Notes under the pieces: model-generated | Told to the model about the DNA's origin: nothing | Database searches by the model: none | What the model saw: the letters and a program-made list of their open reading frames with translations, nothing else | In this document: in pieces, positions 10,910 through 22,073 of the stretch | How the letters are laid out: every line of letters starts with the position of its first letter | Position numbering within the stretch: the stretch's first letter is position 1 | Source of the DNA: Verticillium longisporum | Taxonomy: Eukaryota; Ascomycota; Sordariomycetes; Glomerellales; Plectosphaerellaceae | NCBI GenBank assembly: GCA_019188255.1 | Contig: JAETXT010000005.1 | Coordinates: 2,976,001-3,040,000, forward strand | Length of the DNA: 64,000 bases | Direction: 5' to 3' | Position numbers and translations under genes: made by a program

Positions 10910-13900
10910 GGGGCAGGGACGGCGTACGCTTGTGAAAGCGGCGGAGAGGGTTCATAGCCACATGACGATTCCTATAAACCCACCTAGTGACGGTCCTTCT
11001 AGACCTTGACCTAGAGGAGTTCTTTGTCTTTGAGCAGCATAATAATTTTCTTCATGTTCACGAGATGGCCGTGTTGAGGTTGTGATGAACAACTCCATCG
11101 CTGCGTATACACATGTACAAGCCACGCAGGCCCTTCCTCAGAACCTTGATGAATGTAAAACAAATAGCTATCCTTACCGAAAGTGACATGGCTTGGCCCA
11201 CCTGTCGCATTGGTCCTGTCTTCCGTCTTCCCTACAGTTAGGGCTGGTGCTGTCATATGCGTGTCATTCAGGGGACCGGCCTTGCTTGTCGTTTGCCCAG
11301 GATGAGACCACCTGGGAACGGCGGGGGCCAGCATCCGCGCGCGGGCAGCGAGAGGGTCACGAAAAGCAGGGCAGGCACCGACGGCGCCGGCGGTACGGGG
11401 CAAGCGGCGGGTGGAAACCAGCGAAGGGGGGGGATTTGTCGTCTATGAGCTTCAGTGACGCAATCCCACATGAGAGAAAGTGCGCGCTCTGCTATTCCGT
11501 CCAGGGGCAAAAATGAGGGCGGGGAAACGGAATGGGGAGGGGACCGTGCGTTCGCGGTCCATGGGAGTCGAGACCGGCGGGCTGGCAGGGCCTCGGGATG
11601 GTGTTTTTGAGGGGGGGGAGCTCTGAGACTTGCTTGTGTGGCGTTTCTTTTCGTGGGCTGGCAGGAGGAAGCTGGACGATGCTGTCTCTCACGCCTCAGT
11701 GGGGGCAGGGTGGCCAATTTTGCAGTGCAACAGGAGCGGTCAGAGGCAGGGGGGCAGGGAGTGTGATGAGGCGCGTTTCGAGGCGTCGAGGGTCACGATT
11801 CTGGGGGGTAAGGGAGGGTTAGCAGGATCGCTTGACGGGATGAACGGTGGTCTGAACGGTCAGCAACGGGCCTTCTACTTGTACAGAGTGCAACAGGCTG
11901 CCCAACCAAACCCAGTCAGGCAAGTTGCAGGCAAGGTGAGAGAGAGAGGCTTGCTTTGCGGCTGATGGGGGAGGGGGAGAGCAGAGCTGCAGGATGATGT
12001 CATTCGGTTGGGACCCTGGAAGTTGTGGGATTTTTAGGGAAAGGGTCCAGTTGTTTTTCTGCTTGGGTCCTGTCGACGGGTCGCGCACCCATTTGTCTTT
12101 TCTTTTGTCTCCTAGTACCCTATTGCTTCGTTAGTTCCGACATGGGACGATTCTGTACCTCGTGGTAGGCTATTCCGCAGTTTAGAGGGGTCGACAGCAA
12201 GGCGGTTCGAGCCAACGGCGGGCTCTTGGGCGCATGCCGAGGCACCTGGGAAGCATGGCGTGTCGCTCAGGCTCGCCGTCATAATGAGGAAATATGCTCT
12301 CGCTCAATGAGCTGAAAAGCGGGACCACGGCCGTGAAGGGTCGAGAAGTGCGTGGACTGGACCGTCGGTGGAGACAGTTTAAGAAAATGCCATCGAGACC
12401 GAGACCCGAACCCGTTCAGATTGTCATGGGGACTGGAAGACGATGAGGCGTGCACCGACAGTAACGCTGACAACAAGTCATGACCAACCTACCGTCGCAG
12501 CACCAGTCTCGAAGGTCACCATCAATTGCACAACAGACACAAATTTTCGAGAGTGGTCGGCGTCAGGCAGTCAGGCGATGTGCCCCGGATCAAAATCGGG
12601 CATCGAATTGCTAGCGACTGGTGCCGTGTCACACCACTACTCAAGGTCTTTGGTGACTGCGTGATGATGGGGTCGCGCCTCAAAGCAAAGGTAATGGGCA
12701 AAAAAAGTTCGTTGAATCGCATGAAGGGTCTGGGGACCCTGGGGCGCCCTGCACAGCGGGGTACCGGGTGCAAAATCGTCGTCCGCCGTTGCCGTTCCGA
12801 CCTTTCCAAGCTGTGATACTCTGTCTGCACACGGAAACGGGGTTGCTTGATAACACATCCAGATGGCAGGGACGAGGAGGGGATCTTCAGGGCAATGGGG
12901 TTTCGGCGGGAGAATATTGTGACAGTGATGTGGCTTACGGTGGACTGAATGCCACAGGCCAAGACGTTCCAGAACGTGCGTCAGCCAGTGTTGGGCGGAG
13001 GAGAATGTCCGGGCCGCTGTGGTGTGGTATTGATGACCTCGATCACACGCCACATTGGCGATGGACGCTTCGCACAGTAGGAGAGGCTCGATCGTAATGT
13101 GCATCTGATGATAGGTACCGATTGATATGGTGCGAGGGCAAAAAGGTACACGCGTCGTGTTAGTGGGGTTTGATGCAGCTTAACGGGGCTGCTGGGTTAC
13201 CTGGAGCCGCCGAGCGATCTCGATGTTGGAGGCCATGACGTCATATAGACACGGGTCCAGGTCCTGATCCCTCGCGGCGGAACAACTGGAGGTATCCATT
13301 GCTCGTCGGGGAAATGGGCCTTGATTTCGGATAGATTCTTGAGGCATGAAGCACCGTCTGGCCTGCCTCAGTAGCAACAGGAAAACCACATTGTCGAGGG
13401 AAAACCTGTCTGGGTATGGCGTACAGGAGAGGTTTCTGGAAGGAGGGACAGTCCATCTACTGTACTGTGGCTCATGCCCGAGAGTCAGTGAAGCTTAGGC
13501 CTGGCCGCCATGAATCGCGATGCCGTTTGCGACGATAGACAGGGGTGCCCCCCGCCCACGTCCCTGGACGTGTCCGCCTGACGAGGCGCGACGGTGGACA
13601 GACGGTAGGAAGGAGGGCTGCGACAGGCATCGATCAGGACCCCAAGGTCGATCAGGGTGGTGGTGTGGGCTAGGATGTAGTAGGAGGGTGTGTGGGCTTT
13701 TGGCGTGCTCACAGGGAACAGGACACTAACGAGACAAGACGGCAAAGTGGAATGAAAACATGGAATTCTGGATTTCTGCCCGCGTCGTCAGCCGGTCTTG
13801 TCCTCGACCGTCTCGTCCCGTGTCTTCTCGAGGTTGTGTCCGCGTGGGTGTGTTGCTGCCCGAGCTGTCGTCTGCCTTGTCGATCGATCTGGTACACACG

Positions 13901-15443
13901 GTGAGAGGTGGTTGTGGGTAGTCCTGCTGTTGACTGGCTCACACTGACCACGCTGACACTCTCCCTGGATAGGTATCGGCGATGGGAGCAGACGTCAACC
14001 AGTTCTGGAAAGAGAACGTACGTAGCCCTCTGTTCGGGACCATGGCTACGACGTGGTTAGGTTGGTACTTGTACGTGTGTGCTCGATACAAAACGGTGGT
14101 ATGGGCGAGCCGCTCACTGTACATTTTAGTTGAAGAGCTTGCGATCCACAAATCCAGAGACGGATGGACAGTCGAGACGGGCGGGCAGAGAGAGAGAGGG
14201 AGAGAGAGAGAAAGACAGAAAGAGAGAGATGGGCGCCAAACAGAGAGCTCCACTCCGTCTCGATCCCAGCGATGTACCCCTGCAGCCGTCAGTCAAGACG
14301 ACAACCCCCAACTCCGGCGCCTTGCTCCCACTCCCACTACCAGGTTGTTGTGATACCCATCTCCCCTCCAGACGGAAGCCAGAGGGCCAGGAAGCACAGC
14401 ATTTGACACAAATATGGCAAGGTGCACACACCACGTAGCGGGGTCCCGCTGGAGACTGAACAGGGCACCCCTCCTTTATCTCGCTCAGATCCCAAAGCAG
14501 AAGCAGGTGAAATCCAGGTTCTGGAAAAGCCACTTCTCTTAAAGCCTATGTGCTCCTCTGCTCTGCACACGCTGTCCCCCTCTTCACTCCCCATCTCTAC
14601 ACGAAATCCCATCTTTGCGTTCCGCCTGTCATCGACATTTCGGTCCTGTTGACGCCCGACGACGAGACAACGACCACCACCCCATCGCTCAGCACACGAT
14701 TCGCAACGCCACCACTTTCACGACGCGGGCCTCCTCTTTCGACGGGCCGCCACACCACAAGTGAGCGCACTCTGCGACCGCTTCTCCTAGCCATCCTGAA
14801 AGATCCAGGTAAGCTTCCAGTGACGTCCGTTGAGGAAATGAGGAAGGAAATAGCTCCTGTGCTATATTTGCGTCCGGCCTATCGCTCGCGCTGAGGGCTG
14901 GCTGCTGTCGGATACGTCTCCGGCGCCTGTCTGCCAATAGCTACATCACTTTTACACTCGTAACTCCACTTTGGGACAGCAAGCGTTGTGTCAGTCGAGA
15001 TCGGCAATGGAAATGCTAACATATGTTGCTGTGCGTCGAAGAAAACGCCCCGCCCCTATTAGTCCCCGTCAAAAGGTCGCCCCTCCGTCCGTTCCAGGCC
15101 CAGGAGACTCCTTCCCGCCCACTCGCCGACCACCGTCCAGCTCCGTTCGGTTTTACCCCGCCGCTGCTTGCGCCCAGCTCCCTGTGCCCGCACTACTGCC
15201 CCTCCCTTCTCTTTCTCTCGTCAAACCCGCGACCGACAGACAGACAGCCTGCGAGCACCATCACTCTCCTCCATTCCTGACATTCTCCATCGCAACCCCC
15301 CGTTCGCTCGCTCGCTCGCGCAGACTCTCCGGCAAAACGCATACATCAATCGCATCGCCAGTACCAGCCTTGGACGACACAGCCTGATCTTCTTGTCCCC
15401 TTCACGGAGCAGTTGCAAACGTCCTTTCCACACATCGCCCAAC
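10910..15443. other. 4.5-kb gene-poor region and long leader of the MAPK gene
   Basis: Frames on both strands (for example 12522-12962 and 13982-14353) have no family motif, and several overlap one another. An AG-rich tract lies at 14187-14229. From about 14550 to 15440 the plus strand is strongly C/T-rich with a repeated CTCG block near 15304-15320, consistent with a promoter and a long transcribed leader upstream of the kinase. Confidence 0.5.
14187..14229. repeat. Polypurine (AG)n tract
   Basis: Imperfect AG/GA dinucleotide repeat of about 43 nt on the plus strand, about 1.2 kb upstream of the MAPK start. Such tracts are common in fungal promoters; no function can be shown here. Confidence 0.8.
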
Positions 15444-16872
15444 ATGGCCGAATTCGTCAGAGCACAGATCTTCGGAACGACTTTCGAGATCACTTCGCGA
15501 TACTCGGATCTGCAACCTGTTGGCATGGGAGCTTTTGGTCTCGTCTGGTATGCAATACACCTCCATCACTCTTGTCACGCACGTCTCTAGCACCCTTCGC
15601 GCGGCCTTCGGCCCCGTGCGAATGGCCCTTATGTGGGAGTTGCCATTGAGTTGCATTTCGCCAAGTCAGGGAATCAACTAACGCCTGTGCTCACCCAGCT
15701 CTGCCCGCGACCAGCTCACCAACCAGAATGTCGCCGTTAAGAAGATCATGAAGCCCTTCAGCACCCCGGTTCTCGCCAAGCGAACGTACCGCGAGCTGAA
15801 GCTTCTCAAGCACCTCAGACACGAGAATGTCCGTATTCCCAGCCAAAAGGGCTCACAGCCTTTGTTCTCTCACAACAACCTTCTTACAGTCGATTTAGGT
15901 CATTTCCCTGAGCGACATCTTCATTTCCCCCCTCGAGGACATTTACTTTGTCACCGAGCTTCTCGGCACCGACCTGCACCGTCTACTCACCTCCAGGCCT
16001 CTGGAGAAGCAATTTATCCAATACTTCCTCTACCAGATCATGGTGCGTCAAGTTGCTGCGTGCACGCCCATGTGCTCGACCTCACTTGCTAACTCTGCTG
16101 CAGCGCGGCCTCAAGTACGTGCACTCAGCGGGCGTCGTTCACCGTGACCTCAAGCCCAGCAACATCTTGGTCAACGAGAACTGTGATTTGAAGCTTTGCG
16201 ACTACGGCCAGGCGCGCAACCAGGAACCCCAGATGACAGGCTATGACACGACGCGTGACTACCGCGCGCCGGAGATCATGCACACGTGGCAGAAGTACGA
16301 TGACGAGGTGGATATCTGGAGCGCGGGCTGCATCTGCGCCGAGATGCTCGAGGGCAAGCCGCTCTTCCCTGGCAAGGACCACGTCAACCAGTTCAGTATC
16401 ATCACGGAGCTCCTCGGCACACCACCCGACGACGTCATCAACGGCATCGCCAGCGAAAATACGCTGCGCTTTGTCAAGTCGCTGCCCAAGCGTGAGCGCC
16501 AGCCGCTCAAGAACAAGTTCAAGAATGCCGACCCTTCGGCCATCGACCTGCTAGAGAAGATGCTTGTCTTCGACCCCAAGAAGAGGATAACGGCGACCGA
16601 GGCGCTGTCGCACGAATACCTCTCCCCCTACCACGATCCTACCGACGAGCCCGTCGCCGAGGAGAAGTTCGACTGGAGCTTCAACGATGCTGACCTGCCT
16701 GTTGACACGTGGAAGATCATGATGTGCGTTTCTTCCTGTCTACTTGCACACTGCTTGATGTTCAATACTAATGATGTATCACAGGTACTCCGAGATCCTT
16801 GACTACCATAATGTGGACGCCAACGTGGCACAGCTCGAGGAACAGCTCAACGCTCAGGCGGCGCAACAATAA
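15444..16872 (+). CDS. hog1: HOG1/p38-type stress MAP kinase with altered activation segment
   Basis: Five exons: 15444-15547, 15699-15828, 15899-16042, 16104-16723, 16785-16872, giving 361 aa (family about 355-360). Start [17 protein letters not shown], glycine loop GMGAFGLV, catalytic Lys49 (AVKK), HRDLKPSN with Asp141, the dual-phosphorylation motif T171-G-Y173, the MAPK insert and the C-terminal docking region identify it as the osmotic-stress kinase downstream of the Pbs2 step. Exon 4 is odd. Metal-binding DFG reads DYG (159-161), and the surrounding residues depart from consensus: GLAR is GQAR, the Ile after it is Asn165, the residue after TGY is Asp174, then Thr175, TRYYRAPE is TRDYRAPE (Asp178), IMLTW is IMHTW (His186), Asp193 replaces Val, and Cys204 replaces Phe. 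Flanking exons match consensus closely. Intron 2 has a weak GTCCGT donor. Activity may be changed or lost, or the region may be mis-sequenced. Confidence 0.93.
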
Positions 16873-18570
16873 TAGAGCGATGCCACAGGCGATTGCAATG
16901 AGGTTGTCAGCCATGGTGAACAAGACGGAGATGGGGTTTCGAGCGACAGCCCTGATGGGGGAGGAGGAGGGACATGATACCACGCGACGCAGCAAAGCAC
17001 GAATGGTGTTACCAGTACATTCTCATACTGCCGGTGTTGGGGAGACGGAACGGGTGGATTCTTTTTTTACTTTTCTTACTTTTTTTTTCTTCTTCCCAAG
17101 TCCTCGTCTCGTCCCCTTACTTTCGTGTTTCTGTAAAGGTTCATACAAATTCAGAGGCAGGCCCAGCGACACATACACGCGTTTGAGGGGAGGGGGGCGC
17201 AAAATGGCATACATGATGAGTAAAAACCCCATTGATTCGAAGGCGGGACTCGAGTTCTATTACGAACCCGCACGTGACAGCTTGGCGGGGTAGAAGAAAA
17301 CCCCCCTTTTCCTCAACCCCTCTTGTAAAATGGCTAATGGCAGTCTACGTGGAGGAAGTGGGCGGTCACGAATGCATGCAATGCAAGACACGCTGGCAGG
17401 CAGAGGGAGGGGAAAGACCTGTGACTCGCTGCTGAGGTGGCCGACGTGTCGCCTCTGAGATGTGTCGTTCATAACCTATGGCCCGACACAAGCATGTGGT
17501 ATTGGCTGGAGGTAATATGAGAGAGGGAGGGGTGACGTATTGTGTCTTGACGACGGTCGGAAGGTAACAAGCCACGGGAATTCACCCCAGCCGAGGAATG
17601 CCGTACGCTGTGTTGCTTTTGGTAGCGGCATTGCGAGATGGACCCGCGAGCTGGTGGTCTTTGTCTGGCTCGTGTCGCCGTCAGCGCAGTGTACGGGAGT
17701 CGGTGCTACGCTCTCTCAATCACCTACTAAGGTACTTGCTTTCCTGCCGACGGCCGACCCCTCTAGCTTGTCATTGTGCTTGGTGGGTTGAACTTCTAGC
17801 GTCCAGCTAGCACCCACACCGCTCGACCCCCCTAAAGACCTCTGCTATTCGACGTGATTGGCGTTCATGGTGGTGGCCAATGCCTGGGTGACTGGAGGGA
17901 GGGTTCCAAATGCAAAGGGGGGTTCCCAGACGAGGAAGGGGGTCTCCTCCCTTCAATTCAGCATCACCGAGGGAGATTTGACATATCTACCAGCCATGCG
18001 TCAATCCACTTCGGACCCCAGTTCAGCACCGCAAGTCCCACGCTCAGCATTGTTTTGATTTTCTTCTCCATCTAAGGGTCTTCGGTCTTTGGGGGAATCG
18101 CAAAACATCTGTAAGCTTCGTGCCAGTTGGGACAATATTCCTCACGATTGTCAAGCCTTGCCTTTCTAGAGGGGTTCAATGCCATCATCCAGGCGGAAGG
18201 GTGTCAACATCATTTAACCTTTACTAGGTACTGCATCTTTTGGACGTTGCCCCAATCTTCCATCGAGATTCATTCCTGTCCACGGACCGAGCTAGCTTGA
18301 CAACGCAGCTGTGAAGACGGGACCTTGTTGTGACGACCTCCCTGCCGCAACTTTACGACGACAGCCAGAGAGCACCGAGTTCGTGATTGACGAACTACGC
18401 TCGGAGTGCTGTGTCTCTACGACTGTCACAGACGCCGACACCGATACATCGACCGACACTGGCATATCACGACACCAACAAGTCGAGCCAGCCACCTCCC
18501 TGTCTAGGTCGATAATTACATGGCAAGCTCATAGGGGTTTTGCCCCCCGTTCAATAGCATTCAGGAAAAC
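16873..18570. other. Intergenic region between hog1 and avl9
   Basis: No gene is supported. The first part is the presumed hog1 3' region with T-rich tracts (17060-17100). The second part, from about 17990, is the probable promoter and leader of avl9. Short frames here have no motif. Confidence 0.5.
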
Positions 18571-21126
18571 ATGGCCGATTCACCGCCGACGCGTGCGGAT
18601 GGCAGCTTGCCCGAACACATCATGACTGATGTTGACCTTGACACACCGCCGTCAGTCGCGGCGGCGGCGGCGGCGTCGTCCATTCCGTCAACTCCCAATA
18701 TGCCCAGCACACCAAGCCTGTCTTCCTCCAGGTCTTCGTCCGGGTTCACGCCGCTCGTCACTGTCGTCGACTTTCATCATGCTAGGGGTCCGGAGTGCGA
18801 GAAGTGGTTTGGTGTTCCTGAGGGGTCCGATCCCGCAATAGAGTACGACTGGGGTCTGCTCCCTTTCATGGCCCTCAGCGATGGTGCCCACGCGTAAGCT
18901 ACTGTCCTCCTTGGCCCTCCTCCCACGTGGGGATCTGTCGACGCTCGAAGCTGATCACTTCTTCTCCCTCTCAGTTCTAGCGAAGACTTCTCCTACTTCA
19001 CCCTTCTCCGACCCTCGAATCCCGACGAGAACGTGCCCGCCACCTCTCTCTTCGGCATATCATGCACTCGCCAGCTCGATGCCGCCCAACTGCTCAATCG
19101 CCCCGCCGATGTGACCCGATCCACTGTACAGAAAGCCGTCGTTGTCATTGCCGATAGTCCCCAGTTCTTCGGCATGATGCGCGAGCGACTCAGCGTGGTC
19201 ACGCAGGCCTGGTTTGCTCAGCGCGACTTCTCCGACACGGAGATCCTGCGCCGCTTCCAAGACAGCCTTGCTGACGAGAAGCGCCGCGGCGTACTCAATT
19301 CCGACGAGGACCGCGACCAGTATCTTGGTATGAGCTTGCGTGAGCTTGTCCGCGAGTTCCGCTGGCAGACTCTTGTCTTGCTCAAGTGTTGCCTTTTGCA
19401 GCCCAAGATGCTTTTCTTTGGATCGCGCTGCGAGCGCCTGTGCATGATGCAGTTTTCTCTCATTTCTTTGATACCCGGCCTGATTCGAAACTTGCAAGAC
19501 TGCGCGGATCCCGAGATGAACAATTACGAGAAGGGCCTGGCCACCCCAACAACCTTGCGGACGAGCGACCGCAGCTCTCTGCTCACGTATATGGGCCTCC
19601 CGCTACAAATCTTTGGCAAGGGCAGCCTTTTTGGGCCCTACACACCCCTTCAGCAACTTGATATCCTTGCCGACTTTGGCACCAAGTCGTACATTGTTGG
19701 CAGCACAAACTCACTGCTTCTACAGCAAAAGGACCGTTACAGCGACATTCTTATCCACCTCGACGACAACACGGTCAACATCACCTCGACGTCCCTTCGC
19801 CAGGCTCTTACGCTCTCGGCCGCTGACCGTCGCTGGATTGACTATCTGACGCAGGAGGTCAACGACACGTGGGATGAGGCGAACCCCGGCCGCCCCAAGA
19901 CAATGGGCTATGTTGGTTCCGAGGAGTTCATCCGCCTGCAATTCGAAGAGTACATACTCTCCCTCATCTCCTCCTTCAAGTACCACAAGCACCTCCAGGC
20001 CAACCAGCATAACCCTCGGGCGCTGTTGCCTCACATTGAGGGCGATCCTGCGCTCGACTTTGGCGCCGACTTTATCGACGCCTGGCAGCGCACCGAGAAC
20101 CACCGCATGTGGAACACCCACACCGACTCGCACCTTTTCGACGTTGTCGAACCAAAGCACCCCTGCGCTGGCGGCCTCACCATTGACGACGTCCAGCGCC
20201 GCATCGCGCAGCAGGTTCAGGACATGCACCTTGACGAGCGCTTTGCTGTCGGCCGCGAAGCGTTGGGACGGAACCTGGCTGCCGGTCGCGAGAAGGCGTC
20301 GACCATGTTTAACAAGTTTTACGCCGATATGGAATCTTACCGTGAGGCGCAGCGCGCCAAGGCCGAAGAGCAGGCCGCCGCGCAGTCGGCCTCCGCGAAC
20401 GCCACCGCGGCGGAGAAGAATGGCGCCACCGATCATGACGCCTCGCTGGCGGGTGGGGGCGGCACCAAATCGACGACGTACGTCGGCAGCTGGGTGTCTT
20501 GGGCCGGCGAGAAGAGAAAGGGGTGGGGTTCCGGCTGGGGAGCGCGCAAGTCGGACAAGTCTGGCGCGTCATCGCCGGCGAGTGCACTCTCGCCGAGGGA
20601 CGAGGGCGCGAGCCGCTTCTCCGGGTCGTCGTTTTTTACGGGTCGAAACGCCCACGGACAGGCCACGGCGGCGGGCGCTGGACAGGATGAGAAGAGACCT
20701 GTCACGGGCAACTCGTTCAGCGAGAGCATCTTCTCCTCGGCAGGCACGACCGACTCGGCGCCGGGAAGCCCCAGGGGTTTCAAGCCCGAGGAGTTTATCC
20801 CGCGAGATGTGACGCACGGGCGGCCCGAGGACAAGACCGAGGCTCCCGCACCGCACGGTGCCAAGGATGAGGTCGTGGCTGCTACGCCGACATTGAAACC
20901 AGTGGTGGAGAAGGTCGACGTGAAGAGCGAGACGGTCACGCCGACACCAGAAAAGGTCGACGTCGTGCCCGTGAACAAGACGGAAATGGCAACCCCAGCA
21001 CCGGCCGACGAACCCGTAGCCGATATCGACGTTCCAAGCACAGCAGCAAAGATCGAGCCCGAGGGCGTCACAGCGACGGGCGAGGTCGTGAGCAGCGCAC
21101 CTGCCGCCGACGGCGTCAAGGTCTGA
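18571..21126 (+). CDS. avl9: Avl9, late secretory pathway DENN-type protein
   Basis: Two exons, 18571-18893 and 18975-21126, giving 824 aa. The intron ends CTCTCAG and phase 2 is kept across it. The N-terminus is a short disordered stretch rich in Ala, Ser and Pro, then the conserved block starting VTVVDFHHARGPECE (about residue 65). This continues through FMALSDG, SCTRQL, QKAVVVIADSPQFFG, YMGLPLQIFGKGSLFGPYTPLQQLD and SYIVGSTNSLL, the order expected for the Avl9 family, which is related to DENN Rab regulators. In yeast it acts in Golgi-to-surface vesicle formation, so a role in polarised secretion is inferred. Residues about 450-824 are low-complexity (Ala/Ser/Thr/Pro/Glu), with KPV/EKVDV-like repeats, and are probably disordered. 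The gene is convergent with the downstream SNF2 gene, 947 bp apart. Confidence 0.93.
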
Positions 21127-22073
21127 CGAACTTGACGGACTGGCCGCCGTCCTCTGACAGGTGATGATGATGGAAGATGGGAAAGTGGAATGCGGTTACG
21201 GCCATGATTTGTCCTCCCTTGATTTGAGGCTACTAGACGCACAATGTTAGATCGTGGGGGGTGTGCCCTTTGTAATATGATGATGAATGTTTGGATGATA
21301 TCCCCCCCCCCCTCTCCCCATCTTGACTACTGCTCGTCAAGGCTGAGTTGACCTGATCTGGTCGTCATGAACATCCCCGACAGAAAAGCCATGTGAAAGA
21401 ATCTCCACTGTAAAGCCAGCAACGTTTGTCCGTTTCTGTTGAATGGTGCTCAGTCTCCTTGCGAGATTCAACGACCTGTCTCGCTCGCCCCTGTCTGTCT
21501 GATACGACCTCGCCGAACATGACCACATTCTCGTCCTGGCCCTGCTAGGAGTCTTTCCGAGTGAGCTAGAACATGTGAATGTTGGAAGAAGAGCAGTGTG
21601 CTACCCAGTCCAACCATGCAGCCAAGCGTTCTGCGAATTGCGAGCACATGCATTCGTCATGATGATCAAAACTGCAGGAAGGCTCCTTCAAATTTAGCGC
21701 AAGCAACCATGCCCATATCGTCTGTCTACCCGAGACACCCTGCCCGTGCAATACTACCTAGATGCAGAAGGAATAGGCCCTGAGGTCTACCGTATAATGC
21801 GCGTAGAATAGAAAGAAAACGTGGTTACCACTTTAGAAATTGTGCGTCGCTGCGCTCTCGCCTCTCGCGATACCGAGAACGTCTCACCCCTAGCCCAATG
21901 TAGAGCACTGCCGCCAGGGTGGTCGTGGTATCATCCCCTCGTGAAAAGAAAAAACGTCCCAAACCCCAGGTCTTTTGGATGCCGTCGCATGCCGAGAGTG
22001 AAACGAGTAAAACATAATGACACCCATCCAACGCCGTGCCTCCTCCCATAAACACATGTCCCCCAACGCCGAC
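21127..22073. other. Convergent intergenic region (avl9 / SNF2 gene 3' ends)
   Basis: Contains the two presumed 3' UTRs and an 11-base C run at 21302-21312. No coding frame with motif support was found. Confidence 0.5.

Noticed and set aside
12522..12962. Possible 146-codon minus-strand gene
   Set aside because: No recognisable motif and several overlapping frames of similar length.
19720..20436. 238-codon minus-strand frame inside avl9
   Set aside because: Antisense shadow of a GC-rich conserved exon; no independent motif.
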